From contig NZ_JAGGKP010000002.1 of the NCBI RefSeq assembly GCF_017873765.1, positions 186,001 through 250,000 of the forward strand: DNA of 64,000 nt, written 5' to 3'. The notes under the pieces are model-generated. The model made no database searches, was not told the origin of the DNA, and saw only the letters and a list, made by a program, of their open reading frames with translations. The position numbers were made by a program, and so were the translations under genes. The stretch is from Paenibacillus sediminis (GTDB lineage: Bacteria > Bacillota > Bacilli > Paenibacillales > Paenibacillaceae). This document shows positions 26,921-35,880 of this stretch, in pieces (the first letter of the stretch is position 1; the number at the start of each line of letters is the position of its first letter).

Positions 26921-27583
26921 ATGGAGAAAATGCTGTCCTTAACCCTTAACGATCCGAGGGTCGTGACTCTTTGTAAGCAAGATTCCAGACTTGGAGAACT
27001 TATTCATTGTATCGGTGACCTGACGACCCAGCTAAGAACGAATTATTTCGACTCATTGATCTCCTCCATTATTGGACAGCAGCTTTCTGTAAAAGCAGCC
27101 GCAACCATTAGGCGCCGGGTGATCGAAGCCGTTCCCGAATTTACGCCAGATACGATCTACAATACGGAAGATAAAGTGTTCAGAAGCGCAGGGGTGTCCT
27201 TAAGCAAAATTTCTTATATGAAAGATTTGTGCCTAAAAGTGATGCAAGGGGAAATCCATCTTGAGCAGCTGCATTTATTGGAGGATGAAGAAGTAATTAA
27301 AGCGTTAACGACTGTAAAAGGCATCGGGAAATGGACTGCTGAAATGTTCCTTATTTTCTCTCTCGGACGCATGAACGTATTATCTTTTGGTGACGCAGGA
27401 CTGCAAAGAGCAGCCCAGTGGCTCTATGAGCTGGAGGAGCGTAAGGACCGTAAATATTTAGAACAGTGCGCTCATAAGTGGGAGCCTTATTGCACGGCAG
27501 CTTCGCTCTATTTGTGGGAAGCTATAAATCAGGGGTATGTGGATTGTGGTAAATCGATTACTGACATTAAACTAATGACATGA
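26921..27583 (+). CDS. DNA-3-methyladenine glycosylase (AlkA/HhH-GPD family)
   Basis: Removes alkylated purines as the first step of base-excision repair. The 220-residue protein has the helix-hairpin-helix (LTTVKGIGKWTAEMFLIF) followed by the Gly/Pro-Asp region with the catalytic aspartate (VLSFGDAGLQRAA). DSLISSIIGQQLSVKAA is the typical N-terminal barrel helix. It lacks an iron-sulfur cluster motif, so it is AlkA-like rather than EndoIII-like. The longer frame begins at 26855, but AAGGAG nine bases before the ATG at 26921 marks the real start. Single gene closed by a bidirectional terminator. Confidence 0.88.
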   Translation: MEKMLSLTLNDPRVVTLCKQDSRLGELIHCIGDLTTQLRTNYFDSLISSIIGQQLSVKAAATIRRRVIEAVPEFTPDTIYNTEDKVFRSAGVSLSKISYMKDLCLKVMQGEIHLEQLHLLEDEEVIKALTTVKGIGKWTAEMFLIFSLGRMNVLSFGDAGLQRAAQWLYELEERKDRKYLEQCAHKWEPYCTAASLYLWEAINQGYVDCGKSITDIKLMT

Positions 27584-27585
27584 CA

Positions 27586-27620
27586 AAAACGCCTAAGAAA
27601 TTTTCTTAGGCGTTTTACTT
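27586..27620. terminator. bidirectional terminator
   Basis: Fifteen-base perfect stem AAAACGCCTAAGAAA and complement, T runs on both sides; between the glycosylase and the convergent purine permease gene. Confidence 0.9.
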
Positions 27621-27641
27621 TTATATACTAAGCGTTTAAGC

Positions 27642-28940
27642 TTAATGCGCAAAGAAAATGAGCTGAATGAGGAACAGCACCGCAAATATATAAACGAATG
27701 GGTGCACCTCGCGGAATTTGCCTTTGGCGATTTTCATAATTGGGTATGAAATAAATCCAAGTGCGATTCCGTTTGCAATGCTCGATGTCAGCGGCATGCT
27801 TATAATAACAAGAAACGCCGGAAATGCTTCTTCAAAGTCATTCCAGTGAATTTCTGATACGCTCTTCATCATTAAGCAGCCTACGATAATTAAGCTTGGT
27901 GCGGTAATCGCGGCCACACTGGACAACGAACTAATGAGCGGACTGAAGAACGCCGCTATAATGAACAATACGATAACAGTTAGACCTGTTAAGCCTGTTT
28001 TACCCCCTGCTCCAACACCGGCTGCTGATTCAACCGTAGCAGCAGTTGGACTTGTCCCTAACATAGAACCGACAATGGTACCGACAGAGTCAGCGGAGAA
28101 TGCACTGCCGCCACGCTCGATTTTACCATTTTTCAGAAGATTCGCTTGTTTTAAGATCGCCAGCATCGCACCTGTCGTATCAAACAGCATTACGAGCAAG
28201 AACGAGAATACGACGCTGTACAGACCGTAATCAATAACATCCTTAATCGATGTAATCGGATTAAATACAATAATGCCTTCAGACAGACGAGGCGCAGAGA
28301 CAATCCCTTGATTGAAATGAAGCTGTCCTGTGAAGAAAGCGATAACCCCCGTAATAATCATTCCGACAAAAAGTGAACCTCTTACGTTTAAAGCCGTCAG
28401 TAATATCGTAATGGCGATGCCAACGAGGGTCAGTGCAACACCTGGTGATCTGAAGTTGCCAAGTGCGACTAGATTCGTAGGATGATCAGTAATGATCCCC
28501 GATAAACGCATACCGATAAATGCAATAAACAGTCCAATACCGGCTGCAATTGCATGCTTTAGATTGTTAGGTATTGCTCCAATGAGCCTCGTCCGCAAGG
28601 AAGTTAGCGAGATGAGCAGGAAGATGATCCCCGAAATAAATACAGCTGAGAAACCAACGGCATAAGAGATCCCATGACCCCCAATGACCGAATATGTGAA
28701 ATAAGCGTTTAGACCCATCGCAGGAGCAATAACGATTGGATAATTCGCGAACAGGGCCATAAACAAAGTACCTACCACCGTGGCAATGATCGTCGCTGTA
28801 AAGCTTTGATCAAAAGGGACCCCTGCGTCCTTCAATATCATCGGATTGACGATAATGATGTACGCCACGGTCAAAAAAATAGTGAGACCAGCAACAATCT
28901 CTTTCCTCACAGTGGTGTTGCGTTCCTTCAGTTGAAACAT
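27642..28940 (-). CDS. NCS2-type purine permease (PbuG/PbuO-like)
   Basis: Proton-coupled nucleobase importer of the AzgA branch, 432 residues, about twelve to fourteen membrane segments. Signature regions visible: FLTVAYIIIVNPMIL near the N-terminus, PIVIAPAMGLNAYFTYSV, NNLKHAIAAGIGLFIAFIGM, and the TSPTAATVESAAGVGAGGKTGLT loop that lines the purine site. The start at 28938-28940 (MFQLKERN) is preceded by GGGATG; the longer frame to 29003 is unsupported. Substrate is likely hypoxanthine/guanine or adenine. Many relatives are controlled by a purine riboswitch; I looked in the 28941-29110 leader and do not see one. Confidence 0.88.
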   Translation of the reverse strand: MFQLKERNTTVRKEIVAGLTIFLTVAYIIIVNPMILKDAGVPFDQSFTATIIATVVGTLFMALFANYPIVIAPAMGLNAYFTYSVIGGHGISYAVGFSAVFISGIIFLLISLTSLRTRLIGAIPNNLKHAIAAGIGLFIAFIGMRLSGIITDHPTNLVALGNFRSPGVALTLVGIAITILLTALNVRGSLFVGMIITGVIAFFTGQLHFNQGIVSAPRLSEGIIVFNPITSIKDVIDYGLYSVVFSFLLVMLFDTTGAMLAILKQANLLKNGKIERGGSAFSADSVGTIVGSMLGTSPTAATVESAAGVGAGGKTGLTGLTVIVLFIIAAFFSPLISSLSSVAAITAPSLIIVGCLMMKSVSEIHWNDFEEAFPAFLVIISMPLTSSIANGIALGFISYPIMKIAKGKFREVHPFVYIFAVLFLIQLIFFAH

Positions 28941-29106
28941 AGTAACATCCCTTCTAGGTGCAAATTGCTCAAATATCATTAATTTCTCTATTTTAAGACA
29001 CAATGGGCAAAACGCAAAACATTTTTTTGAAATTTCAAAATTTTTTCAGTATTTTTTTCATTATTTGCCAATTCAATCATCTTAACCAATGGGTAATGAC
29101 ATAATA

Positions 29107-29146
29107 CAAAAAAGGCGGGGCATGGAATATATCCATACATCCGCCT
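29107..29146 (-). terminator. terminator of the MarR-ABC exporter operon
   Basis: Long stem with outer AGGCGG / CCGCCT and inner ATGGAT / ATTCCAT segments, followed on the minus strand by TTTTTT; lies just after the second exporter gene. Confidence 0.85.
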
Positions 29147-29151
29147 GTAGC

Positions 29152-30999
29152 TCACACAACTTCCTTCTCTTCGGAAAACTGACTGTTATAAAGCTCGGCA
29201 TAGAACCCGCCCTTGGCAAGCAATTCTTCATGCGTACCCTTCTCGATAATACTGCCTTTATTCATGACGAGAATCAGATCGCTATCCCGAATCGTTGATA
29301 AACGGTGGGCGATCACGAAGCTGGTTCTGCCCTCCATAAGGGTGTTCATTGCTTTCTGAATGTACAGCTCGGTTCGCGTATCGACGCTGCTCGTCGCTTC
29401 GTCTAAGATGAGAATCGGCGGGTCAGCAAGAATGGCTCTCGCAATCGTGAGAAGCTGCTTCTGCCCTTGCGATATGTTCGACGCTTCCTCGTTAAGAATC
29501 GTGTTATAGCCATCTGGCAGCGTACGTATGAAATGATCTGCATGCGCCGCTTCTGCCGCCTTAACGACCTCTTCCTCCGTTGCATCTTCGCGTCCATACG
29601 CAATGTTATCGCGAATTGTGCCGTTAAAGAGCCACGTATCCTGCAGCACCATACCGAACATACTGCGAAGGTTCGCACGGGACAACTCGGTAATATCTAC
29701 ACCATCGATCGTAATTTTACCGCTGTTCAGCTCATAGAAACGCATAAGAAGATTGACGAGCGTCGTTTTCCCTGCGCCTGTAGGGCCGACAATGGCAACG
29801 GTCTGTCCTTGCCGCACATCAATGTTCATGTTATCGATGAGCGTTGCATCTTCTTTATAACCAAAGCTGACGTTCTGGAACTGCACATCGCCTTTAGGAT
29901 TTTGAATGACTTTCATATGTTCAGCTTCCGGTACTTCCTCTTCTTCATCAAGCAGTTCAAATACACGCTCGGCGGAAGCAATCGTCGACTGAATCATATT
30001 CGCGATGTTCGCGAGCTGCGTAATCGGCATCGTAAATTGTCTAGCATATTGAATAAAGGCTTGAATATCACCGATTTCGATCGCTCTGCGCGTCACCAGC
30101 ACACCGCCGACTACAGAGACAATGACATATCCGATGTTACCGATAAACGACATGAGCGGCATAATCATGCCAGAGATGAACTGTGCACGCCAGCCCGATT
30201 CATACAATCTCTCATTAATCCCATTGAATTTTTGAAGAGACTTATGCTCATGTCCGAATGCTTTAACGACCTTATGTCCTGTATACATTTCCTCTACATG
30301 ACCGTTTAGCTCGCCCAATTCTTTTTGCTGTCCTTTAAAATATTTCTGTGAACGTTTGGCAATGAGCGATGTGACAAGCACACTAAGCGGTAAAGTTAAA
30401 ATAACGACAAGCGTCATCAGCGGACTGATGGTCAGCATCATCACAATAACACCGATGATCGTGACTACTGACGTAATGAGCTGTGCCAAGCTTTGCTGGA
30501 GCGTGTTGCTAATGTTATCCATATCATTCGTTACTCGGCTTAAAATTTCCCCATGTGTGCGAGAGTCGAAATATTTAATCGGCAAACGATTCAGCTTGCT
30601 GTATACTTCCTTACGCATATTGTATACCGTTGTCTGAGATACGCCTGCCATCACATATTGCTGCAAGTAGCTGAATAAAGAGCTGAATACATATAGTCCA
30701 ATCAATTCGAGCAATATGATTCCGACATAGTGAAAATCAATGGCTGCTTTCCCAATAATGCCTTCGAACAATTTCGTCGTTGCTTTACCCATAATTTTCG
30801 GGCTCACAATACTGAACACCGTGCTCAGTATTGCTGCAATAAGTACGATCGTCAATTTGACTTTGTGAGGTTTAAGGTATGGGATGAGCCGCTTTAATGT
30901 TCCTTTAAAATCCTTTGCCTTCTCGGCCGGCATTCCCATGCCGTGTCCACCGCCAAAAGGACGAGGTCCCGGGTGCCTACGTTCTGTCCGTCCACTCAT
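29152..30999 (-). CDS. heterodimeric ABC exporter half-transporter, canonical-ATPase subunit
   Basis: A 615-residue multidrug or lipid exporter half: Gly/His/Pro/Arg-rich N-terminus, six transmembrane helices (about residues 50-340), then an ATPase domain with Walker A GPTGAGKTT, Walker B ILILDEATSSVD containing the catalytic Glu, and H-loop IAHRLS. Its signature is ISQGQ instead of LSGGQ. This complements the partner gene, whose Walker B lacks the catalytic Glu, so one composite ATP site is canonical and one degenerate, as in LmrCD, BmrCD and TM287/288. ATG overlaps the partner's stop by four bases; GAGGAGG upstream. Third gene of the marR operon. Confidence 0.9.
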   Translation of the reverse strand: MSGRTERRHPGPRPFGGGHGMGMPAEKAKDFKGTLKRLIPYLKPHKVKLTIVLIAAILSTVFSIVSPKIMGKATTKLFEGIIGKAAIDFHYVGIILLELIGLYVFSSLFSYLQQYVMAGVSQTTVYNMRKEVYSKLNRLPIKYFDSRTHGEILSRVTNDMDNISNTLQQSLAQLITSVVTIIGVIVMMLTISPLMTLVVILTLPLSVLVTSLIAKRSQKYFKGQQKELGELNGHVEEMYTGHKVVKAFGHEHKSLQKFNGINERLYESGWRAQFISGMIMPLMSFIGNIGYVIVSVVGGVLVTRRAIEIGDIQAFIQYARQFTMPITQLANIANMIQSTIASAERVFELLDEEEEVPEAEHMKVIQNPKGDVQFQNVSFGYKEDATLIDNMNIDVRQGQTVAIVGPTGAGKTTLVNLLMRFYELNSGKITIDGVDITELSRANLRSMFGMVLQDTWLFNGTIRDNIAYGREDATEEEVVKAAEAAHADHFIRTLPDGYNTILNEEASNISQGQKQLLTIARAILADPPILILDEATSSVDTRTELYIQKAMNTLMEGRTSFVIAHRLSTIRDSDLILVMNKGSIIEKGTHEELLAKGGFYAELYNSQFSEEKEVV

Positions 31000-32723
31000 G
31001 CAATCTCCTCCTCTGACAGCTGTGAGGATACAATCTCGCGATACACTTCACACGTATCCATCAGCTCGCGGTGGGTACCGATGCCAGCAATTTGCCCTTC
31101 ATCAAGCACAATAATTTGATCGGCATCCATAACGGTGCTGACACGCTGAGCTACAATAATGTTGGTCGACTGAGCCGTCTCCTGCTTGAGTGCCGCTCTG
31201 AGCTTCGCGTCGGTCTTGAAGTCGAGCGCGGAGAAGCTGTCATCGAATAGATTAATTTCCGCCTTGCGAACTAAAGCGCGTGCAATCGCTAACCGCTGTT
31301 TCTGACCGCCGGATACATTCGTACCGCCTTGCGCAATGACGGAATCATACCCATCTTCCATCTGTGAAATAAAGTCTGCTGCCTGTGCAATTTCCGCCGC
31401 ATGTCTTACTTCCTCATCCGCCGCGTCTTCCTTGCCAAATCGGATGTTGTCTGCAATCGAGCCTGTAAAGAGCAGTGCTTGCTGCGGAACAAAACCAATC
31501 TTCGAGCGCAAATCTTCCTGTGACAATTGACGTACATCAACACCGTCTACTAGAATACGTCCGCTGTCAACGTCATAGAATCGAGGAATCAAGTTAAGGA
31601 GCGTCGACTTACCCGCACCCGTACCGCCGATAATTGCTGTCGTTTTTCCGGGATGCGCAACAAACGAGATGTTCGAAATGGCCGGCTTTTCCGCGCCTGG
31701 ATAGCTGAAGGTCACATTGTCAAATTCAATGAGCCCCTTTCGCATATTAGAACGCTGTAATTGCTCAGCATCTTTTAACGTAGGCACCATGGCGAACACT
31801 TCATTAATACGCACTGAAGAGGCTTGCGCACGCGGCACCATAATGAGAACCATCGATAACATAATGAGCGAAAACATAATCTGCAGTGCATACATTAAGA
31901 AAGCCATTAAATCGCCAACCTGCATATGACCGTGATCAATACGGATGCCGCCAAACCAAATAATCGCTACGGAAGAAAGGTTAAGCACAAGCATCATCAG
32001 CGGGAATAACCCTGCCATAATTTTGTTTACTTTAATCGACGTCTCCATCAAGTCCAAGCTCGCTCGGTCAAAACGTTTCGTCTCGTGCTCCACACGATTA
32101 AACGACCTTACGACTCGAATCCCGGTCAATCCTTCGCGTACGACCAAATTCAATTTATCAATTTTCTTCTGGATCATTCTAAAGAGCGGAATTCCTTTGC
32201 TTACTACTCCAAAAATGGCAAGTATAAGAACGGGAATGGCTACAACGAACACAAGCGTTAATTTCACATCTTTCGACAGTGCCATAATAATACCGCCGAT
32301 GCACATCATCGGTGCCATGACCATCATGCGCAGCATCATCGTCAACACTTGCTGAACTTGCGTAATATCGTTGGTCGTTCTTGTAATAAGTGACGCTGTG
32401 CCTAGTTGATCGAACTCTTGCAGTGAAAAATTTTGCACATGGCTGAATATTTTACCGCGTACTATTTTCCCGAAGCCTACTGAAGATCTCGCTGCCAAAT
32501 AGCTCGCTCCTACAGAGGCCAGCATAGATCCGCATGCAACAAGCAACATAAAGCCGCCGATTTTCCAAATGTAAGGGATATCTCCCTTCACAACCCCGAT
32601 GTCTACGATATCAGACATGAGCGTAGGCAAATACAGCTCAGCCATCGTCTGCAAAAAGGTAAGAATCAGCACAAAAACAACCATCATGCGAAATGGTTTA
32701 AGAAACCGAAACAATTTGAGCAT
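30996..32723 (-). CDS. heterodimeric ABC exporter half-transporter, degenerate-ATPase subunit
   Basis: A 575-residue partner of the following gene. Six transmembrane helices, Walker A GGTGAGKST, canonical signature VSGGQKQR, but Walker B reads INLFDDSFSALD, with Asp in place of the catalytic Glu. The H-loop region reads VAQRVS rather than AHR, also degenerate. This is the established pattern for the non-catalytic half of heterodimeric drug exporters. The ATG at 32721-32723 comes one base after the marR stop (TAG-A-ATG); an in-frame ATG four codons earlier overlaps marR and is possible. Substrate unknown; regulation by the MarR protein encoded first in the operon is likely. Confidence 0.9.
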   Translation of the reverse strand: MLKLFRFLKPFRMMVVFVLILTFLQTMAELYLPTLMSDIVDIGVVKGDIPYIWKIGGFMLLVACGSMLASVGASYLAARSSVGFGKIVRGKIFSHVQNFSLQEFDQLGTASLITRTTNDITQVQQVLTMMLRMMVMAPMMCIGGIIMALSKDVKLTLVFVVAIPVLILAIFGVVSKGIPLFRMIQKKIDKLNLVVREGLTGIRVVRSFNRVEHETKRFDRASLDLMETSIKVNKIMAGLFPLMMLVLNLSSVAIIWFGGIRIDHGHMQVGDLMAFLMYALQIMFSLIMLSMVLIMVPRAQASSVRINEVFAMVPTLKDAEQLQRSNMRKGLIEFDNVTFSYPGAEKPAISNISFVAHPGKTTAIIGGTGAGKSTLLNLIPRFYDVDSGRILVDGVDVRQLSQEDLRSKIGFVPQQALLFTGSIADNIRFGKEDAADEEVRHAAEIAQAADFISQMEDGYDSVIAQGGTNVSGGQKQRLAIARALVRKAEINLFDDSFSALDFKTDAKLRAALKQETAQSTNIIVAQRVSTVMDADQIIVLDEGQIAGIGTHRELMDTCEVYREIVSSQLSEEEIA

Positions 32724-32724
32724 T

Positions 32725-33210
32725 CTATTGATCATCCCCGCTCTCTGGCCCATGATTCATGGAAACTTCGTTCTCATTCAAATAAGTAAATACTTTCGTA
32801 AGCAATTCAGCCAGCTTAACACTGTCCTCATCACCTAAATAATTAACGAGCCCTTGAAATCTGCGGAACATCGCAGCCTGCGCTTCTGTCGCAAGCTTTG
32901 TTCCTGCCTCTGTCAACTTCACGCGTACGGCCCTTCGGTCTTGTTCGTCTATGATGCGTTCCACCATGCCTTTTGCCTCTAGACCATTAATCCACTGAGT
33001 GACTGTCGGTGAAGTAACGCGCAGCGTATTGCTGATTTCTGAAACTTTAATGCCAGGACTGTCTGGGTTAACCATATGTTTCAATCGAAATATCAATCTG
33101 ATTTCACTTGGTGTATAGCCAGGTAACGTCCTTTGGTGGAAATCTGCTTTGTTAAACCTCATAAAAGCCTTTATAAGGTTCTTCGTCACAGAGTGGTCCC
33201 CAAAGTCCAT
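32725..33210 (-). CDS. MarR-family transcriptional regulator
   Basis: A 161-residue winged-helix repressor that leads the ABC exporter operon and probably controls it by derepression when an exporter substrate binds. The DNA-binding part is clear: GYTPSEIRLIFRLKHMV, recognition helix VTSPTVTQWINGLEAKGMV, and the wing with the family DxRxxxxxLT motif (DEQDRRAVRVKLTEAG). GAGGTGA precedes the ATG. Two overlapping palindromes immediately upstream (33232-33257) are candidate operators. No cysteine-based redox switch is visible. Confidence 0.9.
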   Translation of the reverse strand: MDFGDHSVTKNLIKAFMRFNKADFHQRTLPGYTPSEIRLIFRLKHMVNPDSPGIKVSEISNTLRVTSPTVTQWINGLEAKGMVERIIDEQDRRAVRVKLTEAGTKLATEAQAAMFRRFQGLVNYLGDEDSVKLAELLTKVFTYLNENEVSMNHGPESGDDQ

Positions 33211-33231
33211 ATAATCACCTCTCTCACGTGT

Positions 33232-33257
33232 CCTAATTAATTAGGTAGGCAACCTAA
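33232..33257 (-). promoter_or_regulatory. candidate MarR operator: two overlapping palindromes
   Basis: The perfect 14-base palindrome CCTAATTAATTAGG (33232-33245) shares its right half-site with TTAGGT-N5-ACCTAA (33241-33257). Three CCTAA/TTAGG half-sites in 26 bases directly upstream of marR suggest cooperative binding of two dimers. Confidence 0.75.
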
Positions 33258-33306
33258 ATAATATCTAAATATACGCTTCTCTATTTCTAATGTCAAATTT
33301 AGGAAT

Positions 33307-33335
33307 AAAAAAGACACCTTAATTCAAGGTGCCTT
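33307..33335 (-). terminator. terminator of pdaA
   Basis: Stem AAAG-x-CACCTT / AAGGTG-x-CTTT, five-base loop, T run on the minus strand, adjoining the pdaA stop codon region. Confidence 0.85.
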
Positions 33336-34155
33336 TCGGTGCAGTTCGATTTGGTTCCATGTTATTTATTTTATTTCTATGCATCATAAGCTCGTTTATA
33401 CTTTTAAATTCGTATCCTTTAGCTCTTACACCGTCAATAATTTTGCCGAGTGCTTCCGTATTATCCTTAGAGATCGAATGGAGCAAAATGACTGCGCCTG
33501 GATGAATTTGCGACATCACGTTATGGTAAGCGTATTGCCATCCGCGCTGGTCGTTAACGTCCCAGTCTTTATAAGCGATGGACCAGAATACATTGGTGTA
33601 TCCTAACTGCTTGCTTACCGATAATGCTCTCTCGTTAAAAATACCCCGCGGTGTGCGAAGAAACTGCATTTGCTGCTGCCCAGTTACTTTAGCGACTTCT
33701 AGCTTCACCTTATCCAGCTCTTGTCTCAGCTGCTCATCGGAAATTGCCGTCACATCGGGATGACTCCACGAATGATTTCCAATAATATGCCCTTCACCCA
33801 CCATCCGTTTGAGTAAATCAGGCTGCGTTTTAATGTAATGTCCTGTAACAAAAAAGATAGCCGGTACCTTCTTCTCTTTGAGCGTATCTAATATTTTCGC
33901 GGTATACCCATTTTCATAGCCGTTATCGAACGTCAAATATACCTCATTACGAGCAGGGTCGGCCATAAAGATAGCGTCATATTTGTTTAAAAGCTCTTTA
34001 AATCCTTCGTAATCAATCGACGGCAGCTTACCGTTCACACTCTTCTTAAATCCAAAATGATATGGACCATCCGCGTAAACTTGAGAATATCCCGGTAACC
34101 ATGCAAGTAACAATATTCCAAGCACAACTATTCGAATCAAGTAACGTTTCATCAT
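33319..34155 (-). CDS. pdaA: delta-lactam-biosynthetic de-N-acetylase, spore cortex
   Basis: Removes the N-acetyl group of muramic acid so that muramic delta-lactam, the mark recognised by germination lytic enzymes, can form in spore cortex. The protein (278 aa) has an N-terminal signal or anchor segment (IVVLGILLLAWLPGY) and a NodB deacetylase domain: TFDNGYENGYTAKIL (metal/catalytic Asp), HSWSHPDVT with the HxxxH metal ligands, RTPRGIFNERAL, and LLHSISKDN. These match PdaA, including the TFDNGYENG variant, better than chitin or peptidoglycan deacetylases. The ribosome site AAGGAG is about 12 bases before the tandem ATGs at 34150-34155, a long spacing, so the start is moderately sure. Should be expressed late in the forespore. 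Confidence 0.9.
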   Translation of the reverse strand: MMKRYLIRIVVLGILLLAWLPGYSQVYADGPYHFGFKKSVNGKLPSIDYEGFKELLNKYDAIFMADPARNEVYLTFDNGYENGYTAKILDTLKEKKVPAIFFVTGHYIKTQPDLLKRMVGEGHIIGNHSWSHPDVTAISDEQLRQELDKVKLEVAKVTGQQQMQFLRTPRGIFNERALSVSKQLGYTNVFWSIAYKDWDVNDQRGWQYAYHNVMSQIHPGAVILLHSISKDNTEALGKIIDGVRAKGYEFKSINELMMHRNKINNMEPNRTAPKGTLN

Positions 34156-34244
34156 GAGGGAAAGTATCTCCTTTGGGTATATGAGTTGCCAATTAGAGAT
34201 AACTTTCCACGAAATGAACAAAGTTATGTGCTTTATATGAGATA

Positions 34245-35285
34245 TTATGAGACGGAAATAACTCGCCCCTCTTGATGACTTTGTAGCGCGTACTCGATCA
34301 TCCGAATGGTGTCTCTGGCTTCTTCCGCCGTAACAGGCGCAGTCTTCCCTATCATGATTGCTTCAGCAACACCTTGATAGAATGTTTCATAACGGCCAGG
34401 TACAGTCTCCACTCGCGATTCTACTGTAAGACCGCCAATCTCCGTTGTCAGTTGTCCGTACAGCTCGCGTTTATCTTCACCCCAGCCTAAATCGCCAGGA
34501 GCTTTGCCTTGCCGAAGCTGATCTTCCTGCGGGTCCATACCGAATTTAATATAACTGCCTTTAGTACCGTGCAGTACAAATCGCGGCCCTTGCTGACGTA
34601 CTAGAGATCCGGAATGTAAAATGACTCGCATATGATCATATCCGAATACGAGGTGGAAATAATCAATTGCCTCGGCTCCCTCGCGCTCTGCTCTTAGATC
34701 CGCCCATATGGTCTTCGGTTTACCGAATAGAGTCAGAGCTTGATCGATGAGATGAGCCCCTAAATCATACAGCATGCCGGAGCCTGGACCTTCCTTCTCC
34801 CGCCAGCGATTCCGCACTTCAGGACGATAGCGGTCGAAATGAGCCTCGTACACCGACAATCTTCCAAGAGTGCCTCCGCTAATCAGCTTTTGAATCGTTA
34901 GAAAGTCATTATCCCAGCGGCGGTTCTGATAGACGGTGAGTACTACCCCATGCTGTTTGGCCAGTGCAATAAGCTGTTCCGCTTCTTGCGAAGTGACGGT
35001 GAAAGGCTTCTCAACCACCACGTGCTTGCCCGCTTCAATCGCTTTTCTCGCATATTCATAGTGAGTTACATTGGGACTAGAAATGACTACGAGGTCAATT
35101 TCAGCGTCAGAGAACAGCTGATCCACATCAGAGACGACACTGACGTGAGGATATCGCTGATGTACTTTATTCGCATCCGAGGAGACGACCGTCTTGAGGC
35201 TGAATTCCTTGATTGTCTCGATAATCGGTGCATGAAAAACAGACCCCGATAGGCCAAATCCAATAATACCAACATGAATGGTCAT
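34245..35285 (-). CDS. Gfo/Idh/MocA-family oxidoreductase (YdgJ/YvaA-like)
   Basis: A 346-residue NAD(P)-dependent oxidoreductase with N-terminal Rossmann fold (HVGIIGFGLSGSVFHAPI), the VVEKPFTVT signature with the catalytic Lys, and a C-terminal substrate domain (GSGMLYDLGAHLIDQAL). It is of a different subfamily from the protein at 12962-14122 and resembles scyllo-inositol or myo-inositol-type dehydrogenases such as YdgJ/IolW. Start ATG at 35283-35285 with GGGAGAG about eight bases upstream; the frame to 35351 is unsupported. Single gene with no sugar transporter nearby. Confidence 0.85.
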   Translation of the reverse strand: MTIHVGIIGFGLSGSVFHAPIIETIKEFSLKTVVSSDANKVHQRYPHVSVVSDVDQLFSDAEIDLVVISSPNVTHYEYARKAIEAGKHVVVEKPFTVTSQEAEQLIALAKQHGVVLTVYQNRRWDNDFLTIQKLISGGTLGRLSVYEAHFDRYRPEVRNRWREKEGPGSGMLYDLGAHLIDQALTLFGKPKTIWADLRAEREGAEAIDYFHLVFGYDHMRVILHSGSLVRQQGPRFVLHGTKGSYIKFGMDPQEDQLRQGKAPGDLGWGEDKRELYGQLTTEIGGLTVESRVETVPGRYETFYQGVAEAIMIGKTAPVTAEEARDTIRMIEYALQSHQEGRVISVS

Positions 35286-35358
35286 TTCATTCATCTCTCC
35301 CATCGTTAACAGTTCTATATTAATGTTATGTACTAGAAAACAAACGCCCAAGCCACCT

Positions 35359-35802
35359 TTAATTACTAGGTGCTGCTTGAGCGTCTTTCAAAATATCCAT
35401 GACGACTTGATCCATCGTTATTTTCTGGAGCTCATTCTCCATGGCGCTCTGAGCCTGAGAATATTTAGATTCTAATGCTCCTTGAATATTACGACCGACC
35501 AAGCACTTCGGATTTGGTTTTTCATGAATAGAAAATAGATGATCGCAACCCTCACCTTCAACAGCGCGATACACATCTAATAACGTAATTTGTGAAATAG
35601 GACGGGTTAGTGAAGCACCAGCAACCCCCGGATTTGTAGTCACAAGACCCGCTTTGTTAAGCATGCCCATAATCCGGCGAACAACGACAGCGTTCGTATT
35701 CACACTGCTTGCTATAAACTCCGAAGTCATTCGTGTCCCTTTGTTTACTTCTAATAAAGCCAAGATGTGAATCGCCACAGACAGCCTGCTGCTTATTGCC
35801 AT
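35359..35802 (-). CDS. Rrf2-family transcriptional regulator (YwnA-like)
   Basis: A 147-residue winged-helix regulator: MAISSRLSVAIHILALLEV at the N-terminus, recognition region SSVNTNAVVVRRIMGMLNKAGLV, GASLTRP wing. Two cysteines remain (EGCDH and NPKCLVG); the NPKC segment is a YwnA hallmark, and the three-cysteine iron-sulfur motif of NsrR/IscR is absent, so sensing is probably thiol based or by another ligand. It is divergent from the Old Yellow Enzyme gene at 36036, a plausible target. Ribosome site AAAGGGGGG upstream. Its promoter has consensus boxes overlapped by an inverted repeat. Confidence 0.85.
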   Translation of the reverse strand: MAISSRLSVAIHILALLEVNKGTRMTSEFIASSVNTNAVVVRRIMGMLNKAGLVTTNPGVAGASLTRPISQITLLDVYRAVEGEGCDHLFSIHEKPNPKCLVGRNIQGALESKYSQAQSAMENELQKITMDQVVMDILKDAQAAPSN

Positions 35803-35822
35803 GCCGCGCCCCCCTTTATTAC

Positions 35823-35864
35823 ATAATTCGCACCAATTATAGTGAGAATCTACCTTTTTGTCAA
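35823..35864 (-). promoter_or_regulatory. consensus promoter of the Rrf2 gene with overlapping inverted repeat
   Basis: On the minus strand a perfect -35 TTGACA (35859-35864), 17-base spacer, perfect -10 TATAAT (35836-35841). ATAATT-N6-AATTAT (35823-35840) overlaps the -10, a good candidate for autorepression. A promoter this strong on a regulator gene usually needs tight repression. Confidence 0.8.
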
Positions 35865-35880
35865 CGAGAGCTGGTTAGAC

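Noticed and set aside
28941-29110. purine riboswitch before the NCS2 permease
   Set aside because: The leader is A/T-rich and lacks the conserved purine-aptamer loops and P1 stem; nothing beyond a ribosome site is visible.
29467-30309. 280-codon plus-strand open frame
   Set aside because: Lies wholly antisense to a clear ABC exporter gene and has no ribosome site or protein-family character; a shadow frame.
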